From a virus: a stretch of 46,353 bases of DNA. Positions 15,285-23,369 of the stretch are shown piece by piece (position 1 is the first letter of the stretch; each line of letters starts with the position of its first letter). The notes beneath the pieces are model-generated. The model had not been told where the DNA came from and did no database searches. It was given only the letters and a program-made list of their open reading frames with translations. Location of the stretch: positions 1 to 46,353 of the IMG/VR virus record IMGVR_UViG_3300028384_000761; one strand, given 5' to 3'. Position numbers and translations under genes: made by a program.

Positions 15285-16901
15285 ATGCCACGCACATTTT
15301 CACCCGGACACCGCCCCGATGCGCCATTATATCCTGATGATTTGGTCTATACTGATGTAGCCCATGTTGCTGATTTCCTGCAATTGCCTCTCCCCGATCC
15401 TGTCAAATTGGCGGGCGATTCTGTCATTGACGGTAGCAATATCAAATTCCCAATCAGCGGTGCTGACTACCGCAGGTGGGGCTACACTACCGATGACACC
15501 GTGTTGGTCTATGACGATGCGGATGCTATGGGCAAAACCTACACCGTCACCTCAATCGCCTCAGTAGGCAGTGGGGGTCAAGTGTATGTGGTTGCGGCGA
15601 AGGAAGGCAGTGAGTCATTTACCACAGCCGACAACGCTTACATTCAACATCAGTCGGCTATCACGAACAGCAAAGAGCGTGGGATTAAGAAAAGCCATGT
15701 TGAAGATCTCATCAAGACCCGTCAAGACTACATTGACAAGGTGACACGAAACGCATGGCGACCACGCTTGGTAGCGGAAGAATACCAAAATTTCACCACA
15801 TTCAAGCCTTACCGAAGGCGATATTACACGGACTATGTGGGTGCTATCTTCCTACAAAATGGGAACATTCAGCGCATCCTCAAAATGGGTGCATGGCAGG
15901 GGGACTATTACCGTGAAATGGCGGCGGCACGCATTGGGTTGCAGGTTAGCGATCACACCCTCGTGTCAGGCGAATCAATTGTTCTATGCCCCGGTGCTAA
16001 CGGAGTGGCTACGCTAACCGAAGGTTCGGATGCACAGACGAAATGGAGGGGGGATTTTGACCACAAATCCGCCGCTGAGAACATTGGTGCGCTCGTGAAC
16101 AAAGACCCCGAATTCAAGAAGTCAGCCATCCAAATCGGCTCACTAACGGTGGAGAACCGTAGCAGTGCAACCGCCTCGCTCAATGTGCATGATGAATTCC
16201 TCGCTGTTGCCAACAGCGACAATGGTGATGGAGTGGTTGAGATTTCATCCATGCGTAGCACCGAAGGTGGTGCAAACGCTACAATCGCCGTGACACACAA
16301 CACAGCACTCACTTATGACAGCAACAAATACAACGAGCATACCGCTACGGTTGAAACCGTGACGGGTTCTCCTGCAACCTCCTTCACTGTGGATAGTGCG
16401 GGTGGGTTCGTCAAGGGTCATGCTTTGGTGTTCATCAAGAGTGGGACGACCAACCGCATCGCTCTTTGTTCGCTGTCAGGCACAACCTTCACCGTTGTCA
16501 ATGACGAACAGAATGACTTTGACGGCAACATCTCGGAAGGGGACAGCATTTACCAAGTATCATTCAAGTGCGACATTACCGATGAGGAACGCCAAAAATC
16601 ATGGTGGTCTGTTGAAGAAAACGGGATGATTGCTTTCAACAACGAATACCCCTTCTTTGAGAACCACTCCCTACGCTGTGCCTACATTTACGGCAACAGG
16701 TATGTGGATAAATCCATTCAGGAGGCTTGCACTAAATTGGTTGTCATGGATATTTTGATGAGCGATGATTACAGTGTCATGTTCCCTGAAGGGACGCAAA
16801 ACATTGATATTTCGCAGAAGCATCAAAAATTGGAGGCGGAAGTGGCCAAATTGCTCGTGCCGTTTCAAGAAACGATAATCGTTGCGGGAATGGGTGGTTG
16901 A
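15285..16901 (+). CDS. Head-tail adaptor (gp6/gp15-like connector) with large beta insert
   Basis: This 538-residue protein starts at ATG 15285 behind AGGTGATGAAC. The helical parts fit a connector that docks under the portal: SHVEDLIKTRQDYIDKVTRN near residue 135, and a C-terminal pair of helices (VDKSIQEACTKLVVMDILM, then ISQKHQKLEAEVAKLL) as in the gp6/gp15 adaptor family. Between them lies a long Thr/Ser/Gly-rich beta insert. One part of the insert (about residues 375-428, FVKGHALVFIKSG ... ISEGDSIYQVSF) resembles the cassette repeated in the tail fibre proteins. Adaptors are usually much shorter, so the insert is an embellishment. The assignment rests on helix pattern and gene order. Confidence 0.6.
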   Translation: MPRTFSPGHRPDAPLYPDDLVYTDVAHVADFLQLPLPDPVKLAGDSVIDGSNIKFPISGADYRRWGYTTDDTVLVYDDADAMGKTYTVTSIASVGSGGQVYVVAAKEGSESFTTADNAYIQHQSAITNSKERGIKKSHVEDLIKTRQDYIDKVTRNAWRPRLVAEEYQNFTTFKPYRRRYYTDYVGAIFLQNGNIQRILKMGAWQGDYYREMAAARIGLQVSDHTLVSGESIVLCPGANGVATLTEGSDAQTKWRGDFDHKSAAENIGALVNKDPEFKKSAIQIGSLTVENRSSATASLNVHDEFLAVANSDNGDGVVEISSMRSTEGGANATIAVTHNTALTYDSNKYNEHTATVETVTGSPATSFTVDSAGGFVKGHALVFIKSGTTNRIALCSLSGTTFTVVNDEQNDFDGNISEGDSIYQVSFKCDITDEERQKSWWSVEENGMIAFNNEYPFFENHSLRCAYIYGNRYVDKSIQEACTKLVVMDILMSDDYSVMFPEGTQNIDISQKHQKLEAEVAKLLVPFQETIIVAGMGG

Positions 16902-16903
16902 GC

Positions 16904-17170
16904 ATGGACGAGGCTCTTGACAAAATGTTCGTCAAAATGCGTAAGGCGGGGCGCGATCTTGTTCGTGCGCTGACCGACAGTATGCAGGGCGAAGAGGCAT
17001 TTCTTGAGAGCATGGTTGAGTATGAAAAGACCACCGCCAAAGAGGACGGGGAGGAAATATCCGATGAGCAATTGGCTTTGAACATGAAAAGCCATAAGGA
17101 GTCAAACCCCTTCGCTATCAACACAGCGGGTGCTTTAGCACGATTTACGGAGGCGATGGAAGGTGACTGA
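16904..17170 (+). CDS. Small helical protein in the head-tail connector block
   Basis: This 88-residue acidic, mostly helical protein (MDEALDKMFVKMRKAGRDLV) starts at ATG 16904, two bases after the adaptor stop, and overlaps the next gene by eight bases. It is not recognised. In tailed phages this position holds head-closure or neck proteins, but the sequence itself does not show that fold. Confidence 0.65.
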   Translation: MDEALDKMFVKMRKAGRDLVRALTDSMQGEEAFLESMVEYEKTTAKEDGEEISDEQLALNMKSHKESNPFAINTAGALARFTEAMEGD

Positions 17171-17597
17171 TGCAATTAGCGTAATTGTTTCTTTGCTTGA
17201 CACGAATTGGAATGTGTCGCCTAAGCCATCCATTTTGGACATCGCCAACACCGATGTAGGCGAGGGTAAGCGCACTCGCCTTCAAGACCACGATGTTATC
17301 CGTATTTTTGAAACGGCTCACAATGAGGCTCAACCTGAATTGGCGTTTGACTTCGTTAATGAACACATCAACCTCACCATTGACATTCGCACCATGAAAA
17401 GCCGTGAGCGTTTGTCAGCCCTTCGTGATGAAATACGGAGAATCCTTCACGCTAAGCGTAAGGGGGACGGCACGAATTTTGACCGACTTATTTTCAAGAC
17501 AAGAACAGACTTGTCAGATCGTAGCAAACGGATGTTTCGCTACACAATGCAAGCGGAGGTTGTCACCTTTGCCCAAGTATTACCGACAGTGGTGTGA
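17163..17597 (+). CDS. Probable tail terminator (tail-completion) protein
   Basis: This 144-residue protein has the alpha/beta order expected of tail terminators: an N-terminal helix, a central pair of strands (LTIDIRTMKSRERL leading into LRDEIRRIL) and a C-terminal strand pair (FRYTMQAEVVTF). It lies directly before the tail tube gene, where the terminator usually sits. The start is GTG 17163 with GGAGGCGAT upstream, overlapping the previous gene. The terminator caps the growing tube and joins it to the head. The assignment is from position and pattern. Confidence 0.5.
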   Translation: MTDAISVIVSLLDTNWNVSPKPSILDIANTDVGEGKRTRLQDHDVIRIFETAHNEAQPELAFDFVNEHINLTIDIRTMKSRERLSALRDEIRRILHAKRKGDGTNFDRLIFKTRTDLSDRSKRMFRYTMQAEVVTFAQVLPTVV

Positions 17598-17603
17598 TGA
17601 AGA

Positions 17604-19516
17604 ATGGCTGTAAATAGAGTGTATAAAGGTGATTTGGTTGAAGTGTCGCTCGCCAAAGAAACGGGCTTTAGGGCTACGGGTGATAACGCCGCAACGGGGT
17701 GGGCTACCGCCAACGGCACGACTGCTAATTCAAGCGTCATCACTATCGGTTCTTCCGTCTATTTTGACGATTTGATGGCGAAGAATATGCTTGTTGGAGG
17801 AACACTCCGCATTTATTCGTCAGGGGGTTCAAACTCCTTCACTTCCGATGACTTCCCGTCCACCAAGCGCACCTATTACATCACGGCGAACACTGAGAAC
17901 ACCATCACCATCTCACCACGACTCGCTACCACAGGTGCAATCACCGCAAACACGGGCGATTATTTCATCATTGATTCAGCACGCATCCCAACAATGGATG
18001 CTGACATGACTCACACTACCGATGAGCGTGTCAAAGCCGATCAATTCTTAGGATTGTTGAATTCATTTGCTCTCCCTGAACCCGAAGTGGATGTGCGAAA
18101 GCAACACATTGTCGGCATGGGTCGTGATGTGAACATCCTAACGAGTGGTCGTGAGATGCTTCAAGGTGGGTCGTTTGACACAAACGCCCACAACCTGCGA
18201 TGGCTACGCTATGCTCTTGGTGGACACACCGCTATCGGCTTTGGCGAATTGGCTCACCTGGGACAACCTGCACAGGCTTGGGGTCAAATGTTGCGACGAA
18301 CAGCGATTTTTTGCTCGGTGCAAAGACCGCATTGGGTTCAACCCCCACAATCAACCTTGACACGAGTGACTATGATGCCACCCACGAAAATGTTGGAACG
18401 GCGGGTGTGTTCAAAGTCCTATCCTCCGATGGGACGGACATTCTCTATGGGTCTTACACAGGGGCATCAGGAACAGCCTTGACGGGTGCTGACATCACTA
18501 CGGGGGCATTGACTGAGGCGTTGAAGGATGACAATGTGATTTACCTTCTCGCTAAATTGGAAGCCGACATTGAGGAAGGGGACATTCGTGTGAACCTTGG
18601 GTCAACAATTGCAGGTCGCTTTACCGCAGGAGAATACATTCAAATCGTGGATAAGGACACAAAGCAAATTCCCGGTGCTGATGATGAATTGCCTACCATC
18701 AACAAGCACGAGATCCGAAGAGTCATCGCTGTTGATGGTGCGTTTGTGTATGTGGAAGAACCATTCTTCTTTGCACACACCGCCACATCGTGCGGTGCTG
18801 ACCGTATCATCTTCACACACGATTCATCACTTGGTGCAACACGAAGAGGCAGTCCTGCTATCCTTGACACCACGGGCGAATTGAAGTATGGTATCACTCA
18901 CACCTTCTATGGTGGTAGCACTGTTCCGACTATGTTCACTGACACCGAGGACAGGTTCACCACACCTCATAGGCTCTTTGAGAATACAGCAAACACCAAC
19001 ATCAAGCGAAGAGTGTCGGGTATTGCTGTGAACGGCGAAAAACCATACCTGTTTCAACATATCATTTTCAGCGCATTCGGTGCGCCTGTGCTTCGTGCTA
19101 CCCAATTGGAATTTGGTATCGCAAACACCAACACCGCCCGCTATTACATCCGTGGAACGGATGGGTCATACGGCACAACCGACCAAGTGTCGGAGGCGGC
19201 TGTCAATTACGCCACCGAAATCACTGAGGCTCAGCGTGAATACAATGTGAAATTCAACGCATTGGTGGAAGATAACCACTTCTTTGAGCAATTGCGACAG
19301 CGAAAGCACTTCTTGAACACCAACGATATTACGATCGTCATCACCAAGCCGGGTTCAGCAAGCACCCGCCAAAACGCCACCATTACCATTGAGGACTACA
19401 CGGTGACAAAGGCGGAGATGCCAATACCCGATGACAAAGGCCCGGTGACGGCAAATGTTGAATTGGCGGTGCGACACCTTAAAGTGGTTGAAACCAATCC
19501 ATATCCAATCCTGTGA
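17604..19516 (+). CDS. Major tail tube protein, frame broken by a likely one-base loss at 18280-18283
   Basis: The tube forms the tail cylinder around the tape measure. As sequenced, the frame from ATG 17604 (LQGGSFDTNAHNLRWLRYAL) derails after AQAWG, and a second frame carries on as SNVATNSDFLLGAKTALGS through to 19516. Adding one G to GGGG at 18280-18283 joins them into one 637-residue protein. The C-terminal part is typical of tube proteins: VKFNALVEDNHFF, ITIVITKPGS, ATITIEDYTVTKAEMPIPDD and NVELAVRHLKVVETNP. No sheath gene is present, so the tail is siphovirus-like. The frame shift has no canonical slippery heptamer. Confidence 0.75.
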
Positions 19517-19553
19517 AAAGGATTATATGCAATAGATGTGAGGGTTGATACAG

Positions 19554-19934
19554 ATGGTAAGGCTAACAGGATTCGTGATTGTTGAGGGGCGAAAGGTTTC
19601 GCTTGATTGGACTTTGCTACCACATGGTGACATTGTGAGTAGCGGCGATCTCTCACCAACGAATGTAAATTGCACAGGTATGGTGATTCCACCTGCCGAA
19701 GAAGCACCTGCACCTGCACCGTTGTCAACCCCAACCCCCGCACCTGTTGAGGAAGAAGCACCGACTGAATACGCATCAATGAATAAGACTGAATTGATGA
19801 CGCTTTGCAGTCAGCGTGGACTCTCAACGACAGGGACAAAGGCAGATCTAATTGCTCGCCTTGAGGCTGATGACAGCGGTGAAACCGAAGCCGTCAGCGA
19901 AGGTGAAACAGATGAAGAAAGCCAATCCGAATGA
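19554..19934 (+). CDS. SAP-domain protein in the tail module
   Basis: This 126-residue protein has an N-terminal half that is small and beta-like. A Pro/Ala/Glu linker (about residues 46-70, APAPAPLSTPTPAPVEEEAP) leads to a SAP helix-turn-helix at about 73-106 (NKTELMTLCSQRGLSTTGTK, then ADLIARLE). SAP domains bind DNA or act as small adaptor helices. The start is ATG 19554, with GAGGGTTGAT upstream; an in-frame TTG at 19545 lies inside that site. Its 3' end overlaps the chaperone gene by 23 bases. A SAP domain beside the tail chaperone is odd: it may serve in tail assembly, or it may be an injected or accessory protein. Confidence 0.7.
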   Translation: MVRLTGFVIVEGRKVSLDWTLLPHGDIVSSGDLSPTNVNCTGMVIPPAEEAPAPAPLSTPTPAPVEEEAPTEYASMNKTELMTLCSQRGLSTTGTKADLIARLEADDSGETEAVSEGETDEESQSE

Positions 19935-20274
19935 TTTGGTAGCCTCGGCATCAGCCGATGAACACACGATTGAAACGCCATTTGGCGAGATGACAGTGTG
20001 GGTGAAAGACCTTACATGGATCGAACGCCAAAACGCCCTAACGCAATTCGTTTCAATGAAAATGGGCGAGGACGGCACACCTACACCGAGCATTGACTTT
20101 GGTGGTTTTTGGAAATACATTCTCGTTAATTGCGTTGAGCGCACTGAGCCTCAATTGAGCAAAGACCAATTGTTGAACATCCGACCCGAAGTCGGACAGG
20201 AATTGGCGAAAATTCTCCCATCCTTTGACTCGCTCATGGATAGCATGAGCAACGCCACAGGCCCTTTGGAATAA
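19912..20274 (+). CDS. Tail assembly chaperone, short form (G-like)
   Basis: The start is ATG 19912, with AGGTGA five bases upstream, inside the SAP gene. The 120-residue product ends ATGPLE at TAA 20272-20274. It lies between the tail tube and the tape measure, the place of lambda G. A compact beta N-terminus (HTIETPFGEMTVWVKDLTW) and helical C-terminus fit that family. In lambda-like phages this short form is made in excess over the frameshifted GT form. Together they coat the tape measure during tail assembly and are absent from the virion. Confidence 0.7.
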   Translation: MKKANPNDLVASASADEHTIETPFGEMTVWVKDLTWIERQNALTQFVSMKMGEDGTPTPSIDFGGFWKYILVNCVERTEPQLSKDQLLNIRPEVGQELAKILPSFDSLMDSMSNATGPLE

Positions 20275-20597
20275 CCCTTGATGATGTCCGAGCCTTCACA
20301 AAGTGGGATGGAGGGGGAACAATCCCTGTGGAACAGCACAAATTGCCTGTGCTGATAGGACAAATGCCCCCGTTTCTTCTCGGTAAGTATTTCAATTGCT
20401 CGCCCCACCATTGGGACAATCAGCCACCTGAAAGAGTCCTCTTGGACTATTACACGATGGTTGCTTTCAAGGAGATAGAAGCCAAAGAAATGGACAAATT
20501 GAAGCGTGAGAACGCTATGGGTCAGACGAAGGGGCGTGCGGTCAAGACCACGAGCGACATTGACTTCTTTGAACGGATGAATGCGGGGATGCGGTAA
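19912..20597 (+). CDS. Tail assembly chaperone, -1 frameshift form (GT-like)
   Basis: A -1 shift at CCCTTTG (20262-20268) carries ribosomes out of the G-like frame. They continue as GITLDDVRAFTKWDGGGTIP until the stop at 20595-20597, for 228 residues in total. The downstream frame is open only from 20244, has no well-placed start of its own before GTG 20328, and reads as convincing protein across the junction. The T-like part is helical, ending TSDIDFFERMNAGMR, and its stop overlaps the tape measure ATG as TAATG. The order short form, frameshift form, tape measure matches the conserved arrangement in tailed phages. Confidence 0.7.
20262..20268 (+). promoter_or_regulatory. Programmed -1 ribosomal frameshift heptamer
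   Basis: In the zero frame the codons are GGC CCT TTG GAA TAA. C CCT TTG fits X XXY YYZ exactly, letting P-site and A-site tRNAs re-pair as CCC and TTT. It lies within the 31-base overlap of the two frames and six bases before the zero-frame stop begins. I see no strong downstream hairpin; the nearby stop may help pausing. Confidence 0.7.
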
Positions 20598-22106
20598 TGG
20601 CGGATAAGAACAAGACCATTATGGGCATGGATTCCGCCCTCCTTGACTTCCTTCAAACGATGAACAAGTATGAGGATGTTATCGTCCGTATGCCGAACCG
20701 ACACCAAGTCCTGTTCAAGGTTTTAGGACCGCTATACCGCACTTACCTCAAATTGGACATGGCGGCTGACAGCGTTAAGGGGACATTCACCAAGACTGAA
20801 AAGACCACCAAGACTCTCACTAAAGCAACGAAGGGACTCATCGCACCTTTGGCTATCGCCGTTGGATTGTTCAAGGGTCTTACCATGTCCATATTCCCAA
20901 TCGTGGGGATGGTCATGGCGATATTGGGGGTGATGATGTTATTTGTTGCCGCCCTCGATCAGGGCGGTGGTGCGCTACGAGGGTGGTTGGAAGAAATACC
21001 CATCATCGGTGATGTGTTCGGTGCTGTTCAGGCGGCGGTGGATATGCTCAAGGGCGTTCTCACAGGCGAAGGAGATGCGGGCATTTTAGCACCTGTTGCT
21101 GATGCGGCGAATTATGTCATTGGGGTGGTTGTTGATGCCTTCAACATGATAATTGGCATGATACCACCGATTGACGGTGAAGCCATTTTCGGCACAGTGT
21201 TTGCTGTATTGGGCTTTTACATTGAGTATTACAGCACCCTGTTCAAGACCGCCGTTGAAATGGTGGTTATGCTGTTCACTTCAATTGCTGAGTCGGGTGC
21301 GTTCAGTGCTATCCTTGATTCAATTATGGATCTTTGGTCAAGCGTGTCAATGATATTTGGCGTGTTCTCAGGTATGCTCGGTGATAGTGGTGCGAGCATT
21401 TCAGGCTTCTTTGGTGCAATCATTGATTTATGGAGTGGTCTTTTGTCATTCCTTGAAAATTCGGGTATTTTTGAATTCGTTGGAGAAGTGATTGCCCTTG
21501 TCATTGACATCGTGAATACCGTTGTTGTGATGGTTGCAGGAATTGTTTTTGTCATTGTGAAAATGATTCAATTCCTGTGGCCCTTCCTTGAGCCTTATTT
21601 CAAAATGCTTTACAATTGGATAGGGATGGTTGTCACAATTGTTGTCGGAGTGGTGCGAACACTCATCAAAGTCGTCCAAGCCGTTCTCGCTGTATTTAGA
21701 GGGGACTTTGATGCGGCGGGTAAGCATATCAGTGGTATTGTTGATATTTGGAAGAAGGCGTTCACATCCTTCAAGGATTTCTGTCGGTAGTGTCGCAGGT
21801 GCGATTGGCGATGGTATAGGTGCTGTCGGTGGCTTCCTCGGCTTTGCTGATGGTGGTGTGGTATCAGGACCGACTTCGGGCTACCCTGTGACCCTACACG
21901 GAACAGAAGCCGTAGTGCCTCTCCCTGACGGGCGTTCAATCCCTGTCACCGTTCAAGGTATGGATGGTGGAGGTTCAAACACCGTGAACATCACCGTCAA
22001 TGGTGCGAGTGGCGATGCCAACAAGTTAGCACGAATGATTGGCGATGAAGTAGCGAAGGCGTTTAGAAGCCGTAGTCGCAGTGGTGGATTTAGCAGGGGG
22101 TTGTAG
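20597..22106 (+). CDS. Tape measure protein, frame broken by a likely one-base gain at 21778-21780
   Basis: The tape measure sets tail length and is ejected ahead of DNA. From ATG 20597 the frame ends early after FTSFKDFCR at 21790. Removing one T from TTT at 21778-21780 restores FKDSVGSVAGAIGDGIGAVG and continues to 22106, for 502 residues. The middle holds several strongly hydrophobic, membrane-like segments (for example FPIVGMVMAILGVMMLFVAA and VVVMVAGIVFVIVKMIQFLW). The C-terminus carries the familiar tape-measure ending FADGGVVSGPTSGYPVTLHG and TEAVVPLPDGR. At about 1.5 angstrom per residue, a tail near 75 nm is expected. The break has no canonical slippery signal. Confidence 0.75.
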
Positions 22107-22108
22107 GT

Positions 22109-23368
22109 ATGCCGAAAGTGCAATTGATACGCAGGGATGGTAAGGTCATTGAATTGGAGGCAACCTCCGTGTTTTTTGATGTCCTGCGTGGTGTCAAGGT
22201 GTGGCCTATCCCAATTGCGGGTGTGCGTGCCGCATTCGATCTCAATGAGAACAGATTCAGCATCGGCATCAAAGGCATTCTTACAGACGATGAATCAGCA
22301 TCAGGCTCAACAGGCGCAACCGCCGTCTTTGATTTATCACGACCTACCGGGCTTTACGATTCATGGTTCAAGCAACAACAAGCGCAGGGCAACAGTGCAA
22401 TCGCTGACATAGTAAGCGCACTACACGGGAAGGAATTCGTGTTCAAGTCGGCAGGTCAAGTATCGGCTGACTTGGGCGAGAACATTACCCTGCGCTTTTA
22501 CACATCAAGCGTGCCATCAGCCACCGTCGCTACAAAAAGCATCATACCTGTGGATTTGACGGGGAGTATCACCGATACGGAGGACATCGCTGATGCAATC
22601 GTCAGCGCACTAAATGGTGCATCCGTAAAGGTGAACACCACTACCACCACTATCACGAGCATATTCACGATTACACAAAGTGCGGGCGATAAAACAAACA
22701 GCACCACCCATCAAGGGCTTAGCACTGCCCTTACAGGTGAAAAAATCACCTTGACAAACAAAATCAAGAGTGCTGACGGCAACGCCCCACTGACAAAACA
22801 AGGCAGTGTTTCGGTCAGTGGAAACGGCGATTGGTCACATTCTTTCTTCTCATCAGCCTCGTTTGTTAATGGGGTATCGGGTGTTAGGATGACACGAGGG
22901 GATAAGGTGCAGGATTTGCTCAACATGACCGTGAATGTTTCAGCGGGCGGTGGACTCATCAACCCACAATCCTTCGCAGGAAATATGATTGAATTACCTG
23001 ATTCACTATCTTCCTTTGATGTAGGCAACCTGCTACGGATTGACCAAGCGGATAGTGTCAAGAAATACATCGTTGGTTTGCGAATTCCTTACGAATCACT
23101 CATTTCATCGGACTCTAACTTTGGGGAGGTTCGCCAATTCGTTATTCCTACGGGGGCGGGGACTGACTTATCGGCTGAAAAGAACACGAGTGCGTTCGAT
23201 CCTGTTGAAAACATTTCAGGTGAAATCGTGCGCCCCAATCCGTATTTGCGCCAAGGTATCGCAATCAGCGGTGTCGTGCAAAAATTCTCAGCAGGGTATG
23301 AAGCAGGTGATTCAGTGTGGACTTACGACATTGAATTTGCGGCGGCAGAACAATTGTTGGGGATTTGA
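22109..23368 (+). CDS. Distal tail protein, unknown family
   Basis: This 419-residue protein lies immediately after the tape measure, where distal-tail (Dit-like) proteins are found. The N-terminus is strand-rich (MPKVQLIRRDGKVIELEATS; RFSIGIKGILTDD). The central Thr/Ser-rich beta region (about 130-230) has small-residue repeats such as NTTTTTITSIFTITQS. The C-terminal part reads YLRQGIAISGVVQKFSAGYE and VWTYDIEFAAAEQ, which resembles a closing strand pair. A distal tail or baseplate ring role is inferred from position. Confidence 0.6.
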   Translation: MPKVQLIRRDGKVIELEATSVFFDVLRGVKVWPIPIAGVRAAFDLNENRFSIGIKGILTDDESASGSTGATAVFDLSRPTGLYDSWFKQQQAQGNSAIADIVSALHGKEFVFKSAGQVSADLGENITLRFYTSSVPSATVATKSIIPVDLTGSITDTEDIADAIVSALNGASVKVNTTTTTITSIFTITQSAGDKTNSTTHQGLSTALTGEKITLTNKIKSADGNAPLTKQGSVSVSGNGDWSHSFFSSASFVNGVSGVRMTRGDKVQDLLNMTVNVSAGGGLINPQSFAGNMIELPDSLSSFDVGNLLRIDQADSVKKYIVGLRIPYESLISSDSNFGEVRQFVIPTGAGTDLSAEKNTSAFDPVENISGEIVRPNPYLRQGIAISGVVQKFSAGYEAGDSVWTYDIEFAAAEQLLGI

Positions 23369-23369
23369 T

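Noticed and set aside
18200-19516. A separate gene starting at 18200 within the tail tube region
   Set aside because: Its first 30 residues are Trp/Cys-rich nonsense antiparallel in character to the good frame they overlap; the sensible protein begins only at SNVATN, so it is the second half of the tube gene after a one-base break.
17604-19516. Contractile tail sheath
   Set aside because: The C-terminal strand pattern is that of a tube protein, and no second sheath/tube gene or contractile baseplate set is seen.
19517-19553. TATA-like GATTATATGC before the SAP gene
   Set aside because: The match is poor and the gap too short and close to a good ribosome-binding site to claim a promoter.
20328-20597. 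Independent gene from GTG 20328
   Set aside because: There is no suitably spaced ribosome-binding site, and coding-like sequence extends upstream to the slippery heptamer; it is the T-like half of the frameshift product.
21760-21800. Programmed +1 frameshift in the tape measure
   Set aside because: There is no known recoding signal at the site, and five similar homopolymer breaks elsewhere make an indel error the better explanation.
21630-22106. An independent 158-codon gene after the tape measure
   Set aside because: Its N-terminal 50 residues overlap good tape-measure sequence and look random; the rest is the typical tape-measure C-terminus, so it belongs to the same gene.
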